The notes beneath the pieces were generated by a model. It searched no databases. It was not told where the DNA came from and saw nothing but the letters and a program-made list of their open reading frames with translations. Shown here piece after piece: positions 27,749-37,318 of a stretch of DNA of 64,000 nucleotides (the stretch's first letter is position 1; each line of letters opens with the position of its first letter). The position numbers were made by a program, and so were the translations under genes. The DNA comes from an uncultured Paracoccaceae bacterium (lineage in GTDB: Bacteria; Pseudomonadota; Alphaproteobacteria; Rhodobacterales; Rhodobacteraceae): assembly GCA_937138255.1 (NCBI GenBank), contig CAKZOU010000033.1, forward strand, positions 78,622 through 142,621. The letters run 5' to 3'.

Positions 27749-30105
27749 AACGGGATTTCGTCAGCCTTCGCCGCGGGCACGATGAACCCCGCGACGACCT
27801 TTTTCACACCGGCCTTGTCGAAGGCGATTTCGAGCTTGTCGCCTTCGATGCCCACCACCTCGCCATAGCCGAATTTCTGGTGGAACACCCGCTCGCCCTC
27901 GGTGAAGGCGGAAAGGGCGGTCGCGTCGATGGTCATGTGGCGTGCTTCGGCAGGTTGAGCCATGGGGCGGGCGCCACTTTGGGTCTGCATCCGCTTCCAG
28001 CCGGGGGAATTATAGACGTCCGCCCGCGCCGCGCGGTCGTGGATGGCGGCACTCGGAGCGGCGGCGCCATAGCCGCCGCCATAGAGGCCGGGCGGGGTCA
28101 GCACCTCGACGTCATCCTCGGGCAGTTCGTCAATGAACCGGCTCGGCAGTTGCGATTGCCACTGGCCGTAAACCCGACGATTGGCGGCGAAGGAGACGGT
28201 GCAGAGCTCTTCGGCGCGGGTGATGCCGACATAGGCCAGCCGCCGCTCTTCCTCGAGGCCCTTGAGGCCGCTTTCGTCCATGCTGCGCTGGCTGGGGAAA
28301 AGCCCATCCTCCCAGCCGGGCAGGAAGACCACCGGAAACTCGAGGCCCTTTGCGGCGTGAAGGGTCATGATGGTGACCTTCTCTTCCGCCTCTTCGCTGT
28401 CGTTGTCCATGATGAGGGCGATGTGCTCGAGAAAGCCTTGCAGGTTGTCGAACTCCTCAAGCGCCTTCACAAGCTCCTTGAGGTTTTCAAGCCGCCCCGC
28501 CGCCTCGGGCGTCTTGTCGTTCTGCCACATGGCCGTATAGCCCGACTCGTCGAGGATCATCTCGGCCAGTTCGACGTGCGTGTCGGCCTCGGCCAGAAGC
28601 TGGGCGTGCCAGCGGTCGAGGCTCTGGACGAGGGTCGCCAGTTCGGCCAGCGCCTTGCCCTTCAATTCGCGATTACCCACAACAATCCGCGCGCCTTCGA
28701 CAAGGCCGACGCCATGCGCCCGCGCCGTGCGCTGGATCGTCTGCACCGCCTTGTCACCAAGGCCGCGCTTGGGGGTGTTGACGATGCGCTCGAAGGCCAG
28801 ATCGTCGTCCTGGCTCACCGCGAGGCGGAAATAGGCCATCGCGTCGCGGATCTCGAGCCGCTCGTAAAAGCGCGGGCCGCCGATGACGCGATAGGGAAGG
28901 CCGATGGTCAGGAACCGATCCTCGAAGGCGCGCATCTGGTGCGAGGCGCGGACGAGGATCGCCATGTCATCCAGCGATTTCGCTGCCATCCCCCGCGTGC
29001 CGCGCTGAAGCGCCTCGACCTCTTCGCCAATCCAGCGCGCCTCTTCCTCGCCGTCCCAATGGCCGATGAGGCGGACCTTCTCGCCCTCCTCGGCCTCGGT
29101 CCAAAGGGTCTTGCCCAAGCGGCCCTTGTTGGCGGCAATGACGCCCGAGGCGGCGGCGAGGATATGCGGGGTCGAGCGGTAGTTCTGCTCGAGCCGGATC
29201 ACCTTGGCGCCGGGGAAATCCTTCTCAAACTTCAGGATGTTGCCCACCTCGGCGCCGCGCCAGCCATAGATCGACTGGTCATCGTCGCCCACGCAGCAGA
29301 TATTCTTGTGCCCGCCCGCCAGAAGCCGCAGCCAGAGATACTGGGCCACGTTGGTATCCTGATACTCGTCGACAAGGATATAGCGGAACCAGCGCTGGTA
29401 TTGGGCGAGGACGTCGGGATGGGCCTGAAAGATCGTCACAACGTGCAGGAGAAGATCGCCGAAATCGACGGCGTTCAGCTCCAGAAGGCGGCGCTGATAG
29501 GCGGCATAGAGCGCGATGCCGCGCCCGTCGAAGGCGCTGGCGTCTTTGGTGGGCACCTTGTCGGGCGTATAGGCGCGGTTCTTCCAGCCGTCGATGATCC
29601 CCGCCAGTTGCCGCGCGGGCCAGCGTTTTTCGTCGATGTTGGAAGCAACGATCAGCTGCTTCATCAGCCGCACCTGATCGTCGGTGTCGAGGATGGTGAA
29701 GTTGGATTTCAGATCGACCAGTTCGGCATGGCGGCGCAAAAGCTTCACGCCCAGCGCGTGAAAGGTGCCAAGCCACGGCATCCCCTCGACCGTCTCGCCC
29801 AGAAGCCGCGCGACACGCAGTTTCATCTCGCGCGCGGCCTTGTTGGTGAAGGTCACGGCGAGGATTTCGTTCGGCCGCGCACGGCCCGTGGTCAGGAGAT
29901 GGGCGACGCGGGTGGTCAGCGCCTTGGTCTTGCCCGTCCCTGCGCCAGCCAGCATAAGAACCGGCCCGTCGAGCGCCTCGACCGCCTCGCGCTGGGCGGG
30001 GTTGAGATCGTCGAGATAGGGCGCCCCACGCGCCGCCATGGCCCGCTGGCTCAGAGGGACTTTGGGGGCATCCAGCCGGGGGTCGAAATCGTCGAAATCG
30101 CTCAT
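27745..30105 (-). CDS. UvrD/PcrA-type ATP-dependent DNA helicase
   Basis: This is an SF1A 3'-5' helicase, likely working in nucleotide excision repair, mismatch repair and replication-fork rescue. The 786-residue protein has the Q motif LNPAQREAVE, Walker A AGAGTGKT at 53-60, Walker B DEYQD at 246-250, QNYRSTPHIL (motif IV) and VTIMTLHAAKGLEFPVVFLPG (motif V). A Tudor-like C-terminal piece (GVKKVVAGFIVPA) is typical of UvrD/PcrA and not Rep. The ATG at 30105 gives a full N-terminus. Confidence 0.95.
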   Translation of the reverse strand: MSDFDDFDPRLDAPKVPLSQRAMAARGAPYLDDLNPAQREAVEALDGPVLMLAGAGTGKTKALTTRVAHLLTTGRARPNEILAVTFTNKAAREMKLRVARLLGETVEGMPWLGTFHALGVKLLRRHAELVDLKSNFTILDTDDQVRLMKQLIVASNIDEKRWPARQLAGIIDGWKNRAYTPDKVPTKDASAFDGRGIALYAAYQRRLLELNAVDFGDLLLHVVTIFQAHPDVLAQYQRWFRYILVDEYQDTNVAQYLWLRLLAGGHKNICCVGDDDQSIYGWRGAEVGNILKFEKDFPGAKVIRLEQNYRSTPHILAAASGVIAANKGRLGKTLWTEAEEGEKVRLIGHWDGEEEARWIGEEVEALQRGTRGMAAKSLDDMAILVRASHQMRAFEDRFLTIGLPYRVIGGPRFYERLEIRDAMAYFRLAVSQDDDLAFERIVNTPKRGLGDKAVQTIQRTARAHGVGLVEGARIVVGNRELKGKALAELATLVQSLDRWHAQLLAEADTHVELAEMILDESGYTAMWQNDKTPEAAGRLENLKELVKALEEFDNLQGFLEHIALIMDNDSEEAEEKVTIMTLHAAKGLEFPVVFLPGWEDGLFPSQRSMDESGLKGLEEERRLAYVGITRAEELCTVSFAANRRVYGQWQSQLPSRFIDELPEDDVEVLTPPGLYGGGYGAAAPSAAIHDRAARADVYNSPGWKRMQTQSGARPMAQPAEARHMTIDATALSAFTEGERVFHQKFGYGEVVGIEGDKLEIAFDKAGVKKVVAGFIVPAAKADEIPF

Positions 30106-30176
30106 GGCGCCGACGATAGCGCGGGCGGTGGCGTTGTTAAAGATGTGTTCTGCAATTGTTCCAGCCGGCCGCGCGG

Positions 30177-30746
30177 CTATTTCGCGCGGTAGACGCGGGC
30201 GATCCCGTCGATATAGCGCAGGAAGAGGCGCGAGAAGGTGGTGATCTCATCCTCGCTCCAGCCTTCGAAGATCGCCCCCATCTTCGACCATTTCTGATCG
30301 CTCACCTGCCCAAGCACCTTCCACGCGGCATCGGTCAGAACGAGGATCGACTTGCGCCCATCGTCCTGCGCCGCCTCGCGCCGGACAAAGCCGCGGGCGA
30401 TCAGGTCCGAGGCGATGCGGCTCGCCCGCGAGGGATCAATGTCCATCTCTTCGGCCAAAAGGCCCACCGTGACCTGCGCCGCCTCTCGGCCAAAGCCATT
30501 TTGCAGCCGCAAGATCGCAGTCATGGCAAAGAAGTGCGAGAGGTCGAGATCGAGGCCAAGCTCCTCGATCAGCTTGCCGAGGACTTCGCCCTTCATCAGC
30601 ATCCGGTGCCATTGAAAAACGCCGGAGTCGAGTTCAAGCAGAGCATTGACGAGTTCGGGCGCAAAACCATCCGTGGCGAGCCGCGCGGCGACCGCCTCTT
30701 GATAGCACCTGATGGCCTCGGCAGCCCTGCCCTGATTGTTTGCCAT
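30177..30746 (-). CDS. MarR family transcriptional regulator
   Basis: The 189-residue protein has a winged-HTH core (VTVGLLAEEMDIDPSRASRIASDLIARGFVRREAAQDDGRKSILVLT), with the recognition helix and the DDGRKS wing of MarR proteins, between dimerisation helices. It is divergent from a DHA2-type efflux gene, and the gap contains a 21-bp near-palindrome over a consensus -35 box. I infer that it represses the pump and itself and is released by a pump substrate. Confidence 0.9.
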   Translation of the reverse strand: MANNQGRAAEAIRCYQEAVAARLATDGFAPELVNALLELDSGVFQWHRMLMKGEVLGKLIEELGLDLDLSHFFAMTAILRLQNGFGREAAQVTVGLLAEEMDIDPSRASRIASDLIARGFVRREAAQDDGRKSILVLTDAAWKVLGQVSDQKWSKMGAIFEGWSEDEITTFSRLFLRYIDGIARVYRAK

Positions 30747-30797
30747 GTCGCCTTTGATTACACCGGCGCGATCCGGTCAAGTAGGTGCGCCTCACAA

Positions 30798-30818
30798 ATA
30801 TGTGTCATTGACATATAT
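30798..30818. promoter_or_regulatory. 21-bp near-palindrome over the efflux gene -35 box
   Basis: The centre is TGTCA-T-TGACA, extended by ATAT on both sides, with one mismatched pair (G102/T114 in 30802/30814). It contains TTGACA (30808-30813), a perfect -35 hexamer; TAGTCA at 30831-30836 is a weak -10 at 17-base spacing. A MarR dimer bound here would block transcription of the MFS gene. Confidence 0.65.
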
Positions 30819-30876
30819 ATTCCTCAGGCATAGTCAAACCCGCAATTGGCCGCAGGGCCAAAGACCGGAGATTCCC

Positions 30877-32397
30877 ATGACCACTGACCAACTCGACGAC
30901 GATCACCACGGTGAACGGCCCAAGAACGTGCCGATGATCATCGCCTCGATCGCGATCCTTCTGCTTCTTGCCTCGCTCGACCAGACCATCGTCTCGACCG
31001 CCCTTCCGACCATCGTCTCGGATCTCGGCGGCCTCGAGCACCTGAGCTGGGTCGTCACCGCCTATATCCTGTCCTCGACCGTGGTCGCGCCACTCTATGG
31101 CAAGATCGGCGACCTTTACGGACGCCGCAACACGGTGGCGGTCTCGGTGGGTATCTTCCTTCTGGGCTCGGCTCTTTGCGGTATCTCGCAGGACATGACC
31201 CAGCTGATCCTGTCGCGCGCCTTGCAGGGCCTTGGCGGCGGCGGCCTCTTCGTGCTGACGCTGTCGGTCATCGGCGATGTGATCCCGCCGCAGGATCGCG
31301 GCAAGGTTCAGGGCGTGTTCGCCGCTGTCTTCTCGATCTCGTCGGTGGTCGGCCCGCTCTTGGGCGGCTGGTTCGTCGATCAGTTCACTTGGCACTGGAT
31401 CTTCTTCATCAACATCCCGCTGGGCCTTGTGGCGGCTTGGACATTCTGGATCAGCTTCCACCCCAAGATGCACCGCGTCTCGCACAAGATCGACTGGATG
31501 GGCGCTGTGACGCTGTCGGTTTCGCTGGCCTCGCTGACGCTGGTCACGACCTTCGGCGGCCGAGACTTCGCATGGCTATCGGTCGAGATCATCGGCCTTG
31601 GCGCAATTGCGCTCGTCTTCGCGGTCGCCTTCATCATGGTCGAACTGCGGGCGTCCGAGCCGATCGTTCCGCTTGAGCTGTTCAAGCTCAACGTTTTCTG
31701 GGTGACGTCGATCATCGGCTTCATCTCGGGTGCTGCGATGTTCGGGGCGATCACATTCCTGCCCCTCTATCTGCAGATCGCCAAGGGCGTCACGCCGACC
31801 CAGTCGGGCCTGATGCTGATCCCCATGACCTTTGGCATCCTCTTCTCGTCGACAATCGCCGGCCAGACCATGTCGCGCCTCGGCAAATACTATTATCTGC
31901 CGATCGCCGGGATGATCTCGCTGATCTTCGGGATGTATCTTCTGACCAACCTCGAGCCCGATACCTCGACACTGGTGTTCAGCCTCTACATCATGACCGT
32001 GGGCTTCGGCATGGGCTTCATCTTCCCGGTGGTGACCACCGCCGTGCAGAACGCCGTGCCGAAGAAACAGCTTGGCGCGGCCACCGCCTCTGGCCTTCTC
32101 TTCCGGCAGGTTGGCGGCTCGCTCGGCGTGGCGGTCTTTGGTGCCCTCTTTACCGCCCGAATGACCGCACAGTTCGCCGGAGCCCCCGGCGGAATGGGCG
32201 AGGGGATGTCCTCCTTCGGGCCGCAGATGGTCGCGGGCCTGCCTGAGGCGGCCCGAAGCATGGTCGCCCAAGGGGTCGTAGAAGCGCTGCACCCAATCTA
32301 TTTTGTAGCGATGGCGCTGGCGGCAGTCGGCCTTGGCTTTGCCTTCATCCTCAAGGAAGTGCCGCTTACCAATCGGCACGTTCCCAAGGGCGAATAA
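30877..32397 (+). CDS. DHA2-type (14-TM) MFS multidrug efflux transporter
   Basis: The 506-residue protein begins its first TM with LLLLASLDQTIVSTALPTIVSDLGG, the DHA2 motif D1, and has motif A-like GKIGDLYGRRNTV and motif C-like sequence around SVVGPLLGGWFVDQ. It should expel drugs or toxic metabolites by proton antiport. The ATG at 30877 has CGGAG six bases upstream. It is divergent from marR across a probable operator. Confidence 0.93.
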   Translation: MTTDQLDDDHHGERPKNVPMIIASIAILLLLASLDQTIVSTALPTIVSDLGGLEHLSWVVTAYILSSTVVAPLYGKIGDLYGRRNTVAVSVGIFLLGSALCGISQDMTQLILSRALQGLGGGGLFVLTLSVIGDVIPPQDRGKVQGVFAAVFSISSVVGPLLGGWFVDQFTWHWIFFINIPLGLVAAWTFWISFHPKMHRVSHKIDWMGAVTLSVSLASLTLVTTFGGRDFAWLSVEIIGLGAIALVFAVAFIMVELRASEPIVPLELFKLNVFWVTSIIGFISGAAMFGAITFLPLYLQIAKGVTPTQSGLMLIPMTFGILFSSTIAGQTMSRLGKYYYLPIAGMISLIFGMYLLTNLEPDTSTLVFSLYIMTVGFGMGFIFPVVTTAVQNAVPKKQLGAATASGLLFRQVGGSLGVAVFGALFTARMTAQFAGAPGGMGEGMSSFGPQMVAGLPEAARSMVAQGVVEALHPIYFVAMALAAVGLGFAFILKEVPLTNRHVPKGE

Positions 32398-32414
32398 CAC
32401 CAAGTTCAAGTTCG

Positions 32415-32447
32415 CAAGGGGCGCGTTGGGTCACCAGCGCGCCCTTG
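32415..32447 (+). terminator. Hairpin after the efflux gene
   Basis: A 14-bp stem (32415-32429 with 32434-32447, one bulged G at 32421) closes the loop GTCA, 18 bases after the MFS stop. No strong T-run follows, so it may be a weak terminator or a stabilising 3' end. Confidence 0.55.
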
Positions 32448-32569
32448 GCTATTGTGCTTCTGCGGCATCATGTCGTGTTAGCGATAACATATATCCCTTT
32501 CGGAGCATTTACCCCTACAACTTTCGGTCATAGGAATGCTGCACCTGCACAATGGGGAGATCGCAGCCG

Positions 32570-35500
32570 ATGGCCGAGTTCAAGAAGATCCTTGTCGCAA
32601 ACCGGGGTGAAATCGCCATCCGCGTGATGCGCGCCGCCAACGAGATGGGCAAGAAGACCGTCGCCGTTTTCGCCGAGGAAGACAAACTCGGGCTGCACCG
32701 CTTCAAGGCCGACGAGGCCTATCGCATCGGCGAAGGGCTTGGGCCGGTCGCGGCCTATCTCTCGATCCCCGAGATCATCCGCGTGGCCAAGATGGCCGGC
32801 GCCGATGCGATCCATCCCGGCTATGGCCTTCTGTCGGAAAACCCCGAATTCGTCGATGCCTGCGACGCCGCCGGCATCACCTTCATCGGCCCCAAAGCCA
32901 AGACCATGCGCGAACTGGGTGACAAGGCCAGCGCCCGGCAGGTGGCAATCGCCGCCGGCGTTCCGGTGATCCCGGCGACCGACGTTCTGGGCGATGACAT
33001 GGCCTTGATCGCCAAACAGGCGGCCGAGGTTGGCTATCCCCTGATGCTCAAGGCTTCCTGGGGCGGTGGCGGGCGCGGGATGCGCCCGATCCTTTCCGAG
33101 AAGGAGCTGGCCGAAAAGGTCCGCGAGGGCCGGCGCGAGGCCGAGGCGGCCTTCGGCAATGGCGAGGGGTATCTGGAAAAGATGATCCAGCGCGCGCGCC
33201 ACGTCGAGGTGCAGATCCTCGGCGACAAGCAGGGCAATATCTATCACCTCTGGGAGCGCGACTGCACCGTGCAGCGCCGCAATCAAAAGGTCGTCGAGCG
33301 GGCACCTGCCCCCTACCTGAGCCAAGCCCAGCGCGACGAGCTTTGCGAGCTTGGCAAGAAGATCTGCGCCCATGTGTCTTATGAATGCGCAGGCACGGTC
33401 GAATTCCTGATGGATATGGACAGCGGCAATTTCTACTTCATCGAAGTGAACCCCCGCGTGCAGGTCGAACACACGGTCACCGAGGAAGTGACCGATATCG
33501 ATATCGTCCGTGCCCAGATCCTGATTGCCGAGGGCAAGAGCCTTGCCGAGGCCACCGGTGTTGCCCGGCAGGAAGACGTGAAACTCGACGGCCACGCGCT
33601 CCAGTGCCGCGTGACGACCGAAGACCCGCTCAACAACTTCATCCCCGACTATGGCCGCATCCAGATGTATCGCTCGGCCACCGGCCCCGGCATCCGCCTC
33701 GATGGCGGCACCGCATATTCCGGCGCGGTCATCACGCGCTATTACGATTCGCTCCTGACCAAGGTCACCGCCCGCGCGCCTACGCCCGAAATGGCCATCG
33801 CCCGCATGGACCGGGCCCTGCGCGAATTCCGCATCCGTGGCGTTTCGACCAACATCGCCTTCGTCGAGAACCTGCTCAAGCACCCGACCTTCCTGTCGAA
33901 CAAATACACAACCAAGTTCATCGACACGACGCCCGAGCTGTTCCACTTCAAGAAGCGGCGCGACCGCGCGACGAAGATCCTCACCTATATCGCCGATATC
34001 ACGGTCAACGGGCACCCCGAGACCTCCGGCCGGCCCCTCCCCCATGCCGACACCAAGACACCAAAGGCCCCGGTTCTTCCCGGCCTTGGCGCCTTGCAGA
34101 AAGGGACGCGCGATATCCTCGATGCCGAAGGCCCGGAAGGCATTGTCCGCTATATGAAAGCGCAGCCGCGGGTTCTGATCACCGACACAACCATGCGCGA
34201 CGGCCACCAATCGCTTCTGGCCACGCGGATGCGGTCGATCGACATGATCCGCGTGGCTCCCGCCTATGCCCAGAAGATGGCCGATCTCTTCTCGGTCGAA
34301 TGCTGGGGCGGGGCGACCTTCGATGTGGCCTATCGCTTCTTGCAGGAATGCCCCTGGCAGCGCCTGCGCGATATCCGCGCGGCCATGCCCAATGTGATGA
34401 CCCAGATGCTTTTGCGGGCCTCGAACGGCGTGGGCTATACCAACTATCCCGACAACGTGGTTCAGGGCTTCGTGAAACAGGCCGCCGAGACCGGTGTCGA
34501 TGTGTTCCGCGTGTTCGACAGCCTCAACTGGGTCGAGAATATGCGCGTCGCCATGGATGCGGTGGTGGAAAGCCGCAAGGTCTGCGAGGCGGCGATCTGT
34601 TATACCGGCGATTTGCTTGATCCGAGCCGGTCGAAATACGATCTGAAATACTATGTCGGCATGGCCAAAGAGCTTGAGGCCGCGGGCGCCCATGTTCTGG
34701 GCCTCAAGGATATGGCGGGCCTCCTGAAGCCCGCCGCAGCCACCGCGCTCTTCAAGGCGCTGAAGGAAGAGACCGGCCTGCCGATCCACTTCCACACCCA
34801 CGACACCTCGGGCGCGGCCATCGCCACGGTGATCGCCGCCGCCGCTGCTGGCGTCGATGTGGTCGATGCCGCGATGGACGCGCTTTCGGGCAATACCTCT
34901 CAGCCGACGCTTGGCTCGATCGTCGAGGCCCTGCGCGGCACCGAGCGCGAGACCGGCCTTGATATTGGCGCGATCCGCGAGATTTCCAACTATTGGGAAC
35001 AGGCCCGCGCCCAATACACCGCCTTCGAGAGCGGCCTTCAGGCCCCGGCCTCGGAGGTTTACCTCCACGAGATGCCCGGCGGGCAGTTCACCAACCTCAA
35101 GGCGCAGGCCCGCTCGATGGGCCTGGAAGAGCGCTGGCACGAGGTTGCCCAGACCTATGCCGATGTGAACCGGATGTTTGGCGATATCGTGAAGGTCACG
35201 CCCTCGTCCAAGGTCGTGGGCGATATGGCGCTGATGATGGTGAGCCAAGGCCTCAGCCGCGCGCAGGTCGAAGACCCGTCCGTCGATGTGGCCTTCCCCG
35301 ACTCGGTCGTCGATATGCTCAGGGGCAATCTCGGCCAGCCGCCGGGTGGCTGGCCCACGGCGCTTCAGGCGAAGGTCCTCAAAGGCGAGAAGCCGCTGAC
35401 CGACCGCCCCGGCCAGCACCTGCCCCCGGTCAATTTCGAGGCGGTCCGCGCCGACCTCGTGAAGCAGCTCGAGGGCAAATCGGTCGATGACGAAGACCTG

Positions 35501-36016
35501 AACGGCTATCTCATGTATCCCAAGGTCTTCCTTGATTACATGGGCCGCCACCGTGTCTATGGCCCCGTCCGCACCCTGCCGACGCGGACCTTCTTCTATG
35601 GCATGGAGCCGGGCGAAGAGATCTCGGCCGAGATCGACCCCGGCAAGATTCTCGAAATCCGCCTGCAGGCCGTCAGCGAGATGAACGTGGACGGCGAGGT
35701 CAAGGTCTTCTTCGAACTGAACGGCCAGCCCCGCACCATCCGCGTGATGAACCGCGTCGCCGCCGCCAAATCCGCCGCAAGGCCCAAGGCCGAGGCCGGA
35801 AACCCGGGCCACATCGGCGCGCCGATGCCGGGGGTCGTGGCGACCGTGGCGGTGCAGGCGGGCAAGCCTGTGAAGGCGGGCGACCTCCTTCTCACCATCG
35901 AAGCGATGAAGATGGAGACCGGCATCCACGCCGACCGCGACGCGGTGGTCAAGGCCGTCCACGTTCAGGCGGGCAGCCAGATCGACGCAAAGGATCTGCT
36001 TGTCGAACTGGAATAA
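32570..36016 (+). CDS. pyc: Pyruvate carboxylase
   Basis: Pyruvate carboxylase makes oxaloacetate from pyruvate, bicarbonate and ATP, refilling the TCA cycle. The 1148-residue single-chain enzyme has, in order, biotin carboxylase (FKKILVANRGEIAIRVMRA start; EVNPRVQVEHTVTEE), carboxyltransferase (TDTTMRDGHQSLLATRMR; HTHDTSGAAIATV), the tetramerisation/allosteric region, and BCCP with the biotinyl Lys1114 in EAMKMET. Length is standard for the alpha-4 type. The ATG at 32570 gives the conserved N-terminus; GGGGAG lies about 10 bases upstream. Its stop abuts the convergent panE-like stop. Confidence 0.97.
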   Translation: MAEFKKILVANRGEIAIRVMRAANEMGKKTVAVFAEEDKLGLHRFKADEAYRIGEGLGPVAAYLSIPEIIRVAKMAGADAIHPGYGLLSENPEFVDACDAAGITFIGPKAKTMRELGDKASARQVAIAAGVPVIPATDVLGDDMALIAKQAAEVGYPLMLKASWGGGGRGMRPILSEKELAEKVREGRREAEAAFGNGEGYLEKMIQRARHVEVQILGDKQGNIYHLWERDCTVQRRNQKVVERAPAPYLSQAQRDELCELGKKICAHVSYECAGTVEFLMDMDSGNFYFIEVNPRVQVEHTVTEEVTDIDIVRAQILIAEGKSLAEATGVARQEDVKLDGHALQCRVTTEDPLNNFIPDYGRIQMYRSATGPGIRLDGGTAYSGAVITRYYDSLLTKVTARAPTPEMAIARMDRALREFRIRGVSTNIAFVENLLKHPTFLSNKYTTKFIDTTPELFHFKKRRDRATKILTYIADITVNGHPETSGRPLPHADTKTPKAPVLPGLGALQKGTRDILDAEGPEGIVRYMKAQPRVLITDTTMRDGHQSLLATRMRSIDMIRVAPAYAQKMADLFSVECWGGATFDVAYRFLQECPWQRLRDIRAAMPNVMTQMLLRASNGVGYTNYPDNVVQGFVKQAAETGVDVFRVFDSLNWVENMRVAMDAVVESRKVCEAAICYTGDLLDPSRSKYDLKYYVGMAKELEAAGAHVLGLKDMAGLLKPAAATALFKALKEETGLPIHFHTHDTSGAAIATVIAAAAAGVDVVDAAMDALSGNTSQPTLGSIVEALRGTERETGLDIGAIREISNYWEQARAQYTAFESGLQAPASEVYLHEMPGGQFTNLKAQARSMGLEERWHEVAQTYADVNRMFGDIVKVTPSSKVVGDMALMMVSQGLSRAQVEDPSVDVAFPDSVVDMLRGNLGQPPGGWPTALQAKVLKGEKPLTDRPGQHLPPVNFEAVRADLVKQLEGKSVDDEDLNGYLMYPKVFLDYMGRHRVYGPVRTLPTRTFFYGMEPGEEISAEIDPGKILEIRLQAVSEMNVDGEVKVFFELNGQPRTIRVMNRVAAAKSAARPKAEAGNPGHIGAPMPGVVATVAVQAGKPVKAGDLLLTIEAMKMETGIHADRDAVVKAVHVQAGSQIDAKDLLVELE

Positions 36017-36940
36017 CTAGGCCGGTGCTCCGAACTCGAAAGGCCGGAGCGCCGCCTCGAAGACCGCGTGGATCGGCGTTGGGATCCCATGCGCCTTGCC
36101 TCGGCGCACCACATCGCCGCTCAGCGCGTCGATCTCGATCGGCTTGCCGCGAAGGAGATCGTCGAGCATTGAGGCATGGCTTGCGGGAGGCAGATGACCG
36201 AGGAAATTCCAAAGCTTAAGGTCATTCTCCTTTGGAAAGCCCGGCACTTCAGCTTCAGCCACACGCTGGGCCTCGGCCATCGAGTCTTTGAACAGCTGCG
36301 CCGACGAGGGATTCTCCCTGAGCGGCCCGTTGTTGAGCCGCGTCAGCGCGGTGATCGACGCAAAAGAGGCCTGCATGATGAATTTGAACCAAAGCTCATG
36401 GAGGATATTTTCACTGATCTTGCCCATCGTTCCCGCCTGAACCAGCGCGTTGCATAAGGCGGTGACGCGGGCGCTTTGCGTCAGGTCTGTCTCGCCAAAG
36501 GTGAAATGGTCGAAATCAGCGTTGTGGAGCACGACACCGGGCTCGGGAAGGCTTGCCGGCATCCTGACGACCCCTGGCACGACCGACCCCTTGCCGGTGA
36601 TTGCCTCGACCCGTTCCGGCGCGCTGACGCCGTTTTGGCCGGTGATGATCATCGTGTGGGGCCCGACCATCGGCAACATCTGCCGCGCAGCCTCTTCGAC
36701 GTGATAGTTCTTCACGAGAAACAGGATCACATCCGCAACGCCCGCCTTGGCCGGATCGTCGGTCGCCTCGACCGCCTTCAGCGTCAGGTTTCCCTTGCCG
36801 CTCTCGATCCTGAGACCCGTCGTGGTCAGGGCCCTGAGCTGCGCCCCGCGCGCGATGAAAACAACCTCATGCCCCGCCGCTGCGAGCCGCCCGCCGAAAT
36901 AGCAGCCCAGCGCCCCGGCCCCCATGATCGCGATCCGCAT
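36017..36940 (-). CDS. Ketopantoate reductase family protein (PanE-like)
   Basis: The 307-residue protein has the NADP Rossmann start MRIAIMGAGALGCYFGGRLA, a central FLVKNYHVEEA segment matching the PanE lysine region, and the helical C-terminal ApbA domain with WFKFIMQASFASITALTRL. The family reduces 2-dehydropantoate to pantoate in CoA synthesis, but genomes often hold several paralogues of unclear substrate, so I give no symbol. It ends one base after the pyc stop on the other strand. Confidence 0.88.
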   Translation of the reverse strand: MRIAIMGAGALGCYFGGRLAAAGHEVVFIARGAQLRALTTTGLRIESGKGNLTLKAVEATDDPAKAGVADVILFLVKNYHVEEAARQMLPMVGPHTMIITGQNGVSAPERVEAITGKGSVVPGVVRMPASLPEPGVVLHNADFDHFTFGETDLTQSARVTALCNALVQAGTMGKISENILHELWFKFIMQASFASITALTRLNNGPLRENPSSAQLFKDSMAEAQRVAEAEVPGFPKENDLKLWNFLGHLPPASHASMLDDLLRGKPIEIDALSGDVVRRGKAHGIPTPIHAVFEAALRPFEFGAPA

Positions 36941-37084
36941 CGTCCGCCCTCCGGTTTGCGTTCAGAGTCCCGAGCTTGAGCGCGCTCACCCCTTCGGGCA
37001 AGACATTATTCTTTTTCGCCCAAGCCCGATTTTCCACTTGCAGCCAAGCGTGGGTTTTCATATCTGACGCCCACTGATCGGGGT

Positions 37085-37159
37085 GCGGGCGTAGCTCAGG
37101 GGTAGAGCATAACCTTGCCAAGGTTAGGGTCGTGAGTTCGAATCTCATCGCCCGCTCCA
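37085..37159 (+). tRNA. tRNA-Gly(GCC), copy 1
   Basis: A 75-base cloverleaf with encoded CCA. The acceptor GCGGGCG pairs with CGCCCGC, the anticodon stem TAACC/GGTTA holds the loop TTGCCAA (anticodon GCC at 37117-37119), and the T arm has TTCGAAT. It is identical to copy 2, 94 bases further on. Confidence 0.97.
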
Positions 37160-37178
37160 GATCGAAACTGCTTGGCGC

Positions 37179-37253
37179 GCGGGCGTAGCTCAGGGGTAGA
37201 GCATAACCTTGCCAAGGTTAGGGTCGTGAGTTCGAATCTCATCGCCCGCTCCA
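37179..37253 (+). tRNA. tRNA-Gly(GCC), copy 2
   Basis: Identical to copy 1 over all 75 bases including CCA; the anticodon GCC is at 37211-37213. The two are separated by 19 bases and are probably cut from one transcript that ends at the terminator ten bases downstream. Confidence 0.97.
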
Positions 37254-37262
37254 TGCAGACAG

Positions 37263-37291
37263 AAGGGCGCCCTCCGGGGCGCCTTTTGTTT
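37263..37291 (+). terminator. Terminator after the tRNA-Gly pair
   Basis: AAGGGCGCC (37263-37271) pairs with GGCGCCTTT (37278-37286) over the loop CTCCGG and is followed by TGTTT. It ends the tRNA-Gly transcript. pyrE on the other strand stops at 37319. Confidence 0.82.
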
Positions 37292-37318
37292 ATGGGGCTG
37301 CTGGTGTGCAGGCGGCGC

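Noticed and set aside
27373-30192. 939-codon open frame opposite the UvrD/PcrA gene
   Set aside because: Same antisense effect of GC-rich codon use; it also runs through lysE in another frame.
32528-35962. Open frame of over 1100 codons opposite pyruvate carboxylase
   Set aside because: High GC leaves the antisense frame open. The His/Gly/Asp-rich translation has no domain, and pyc is complete.
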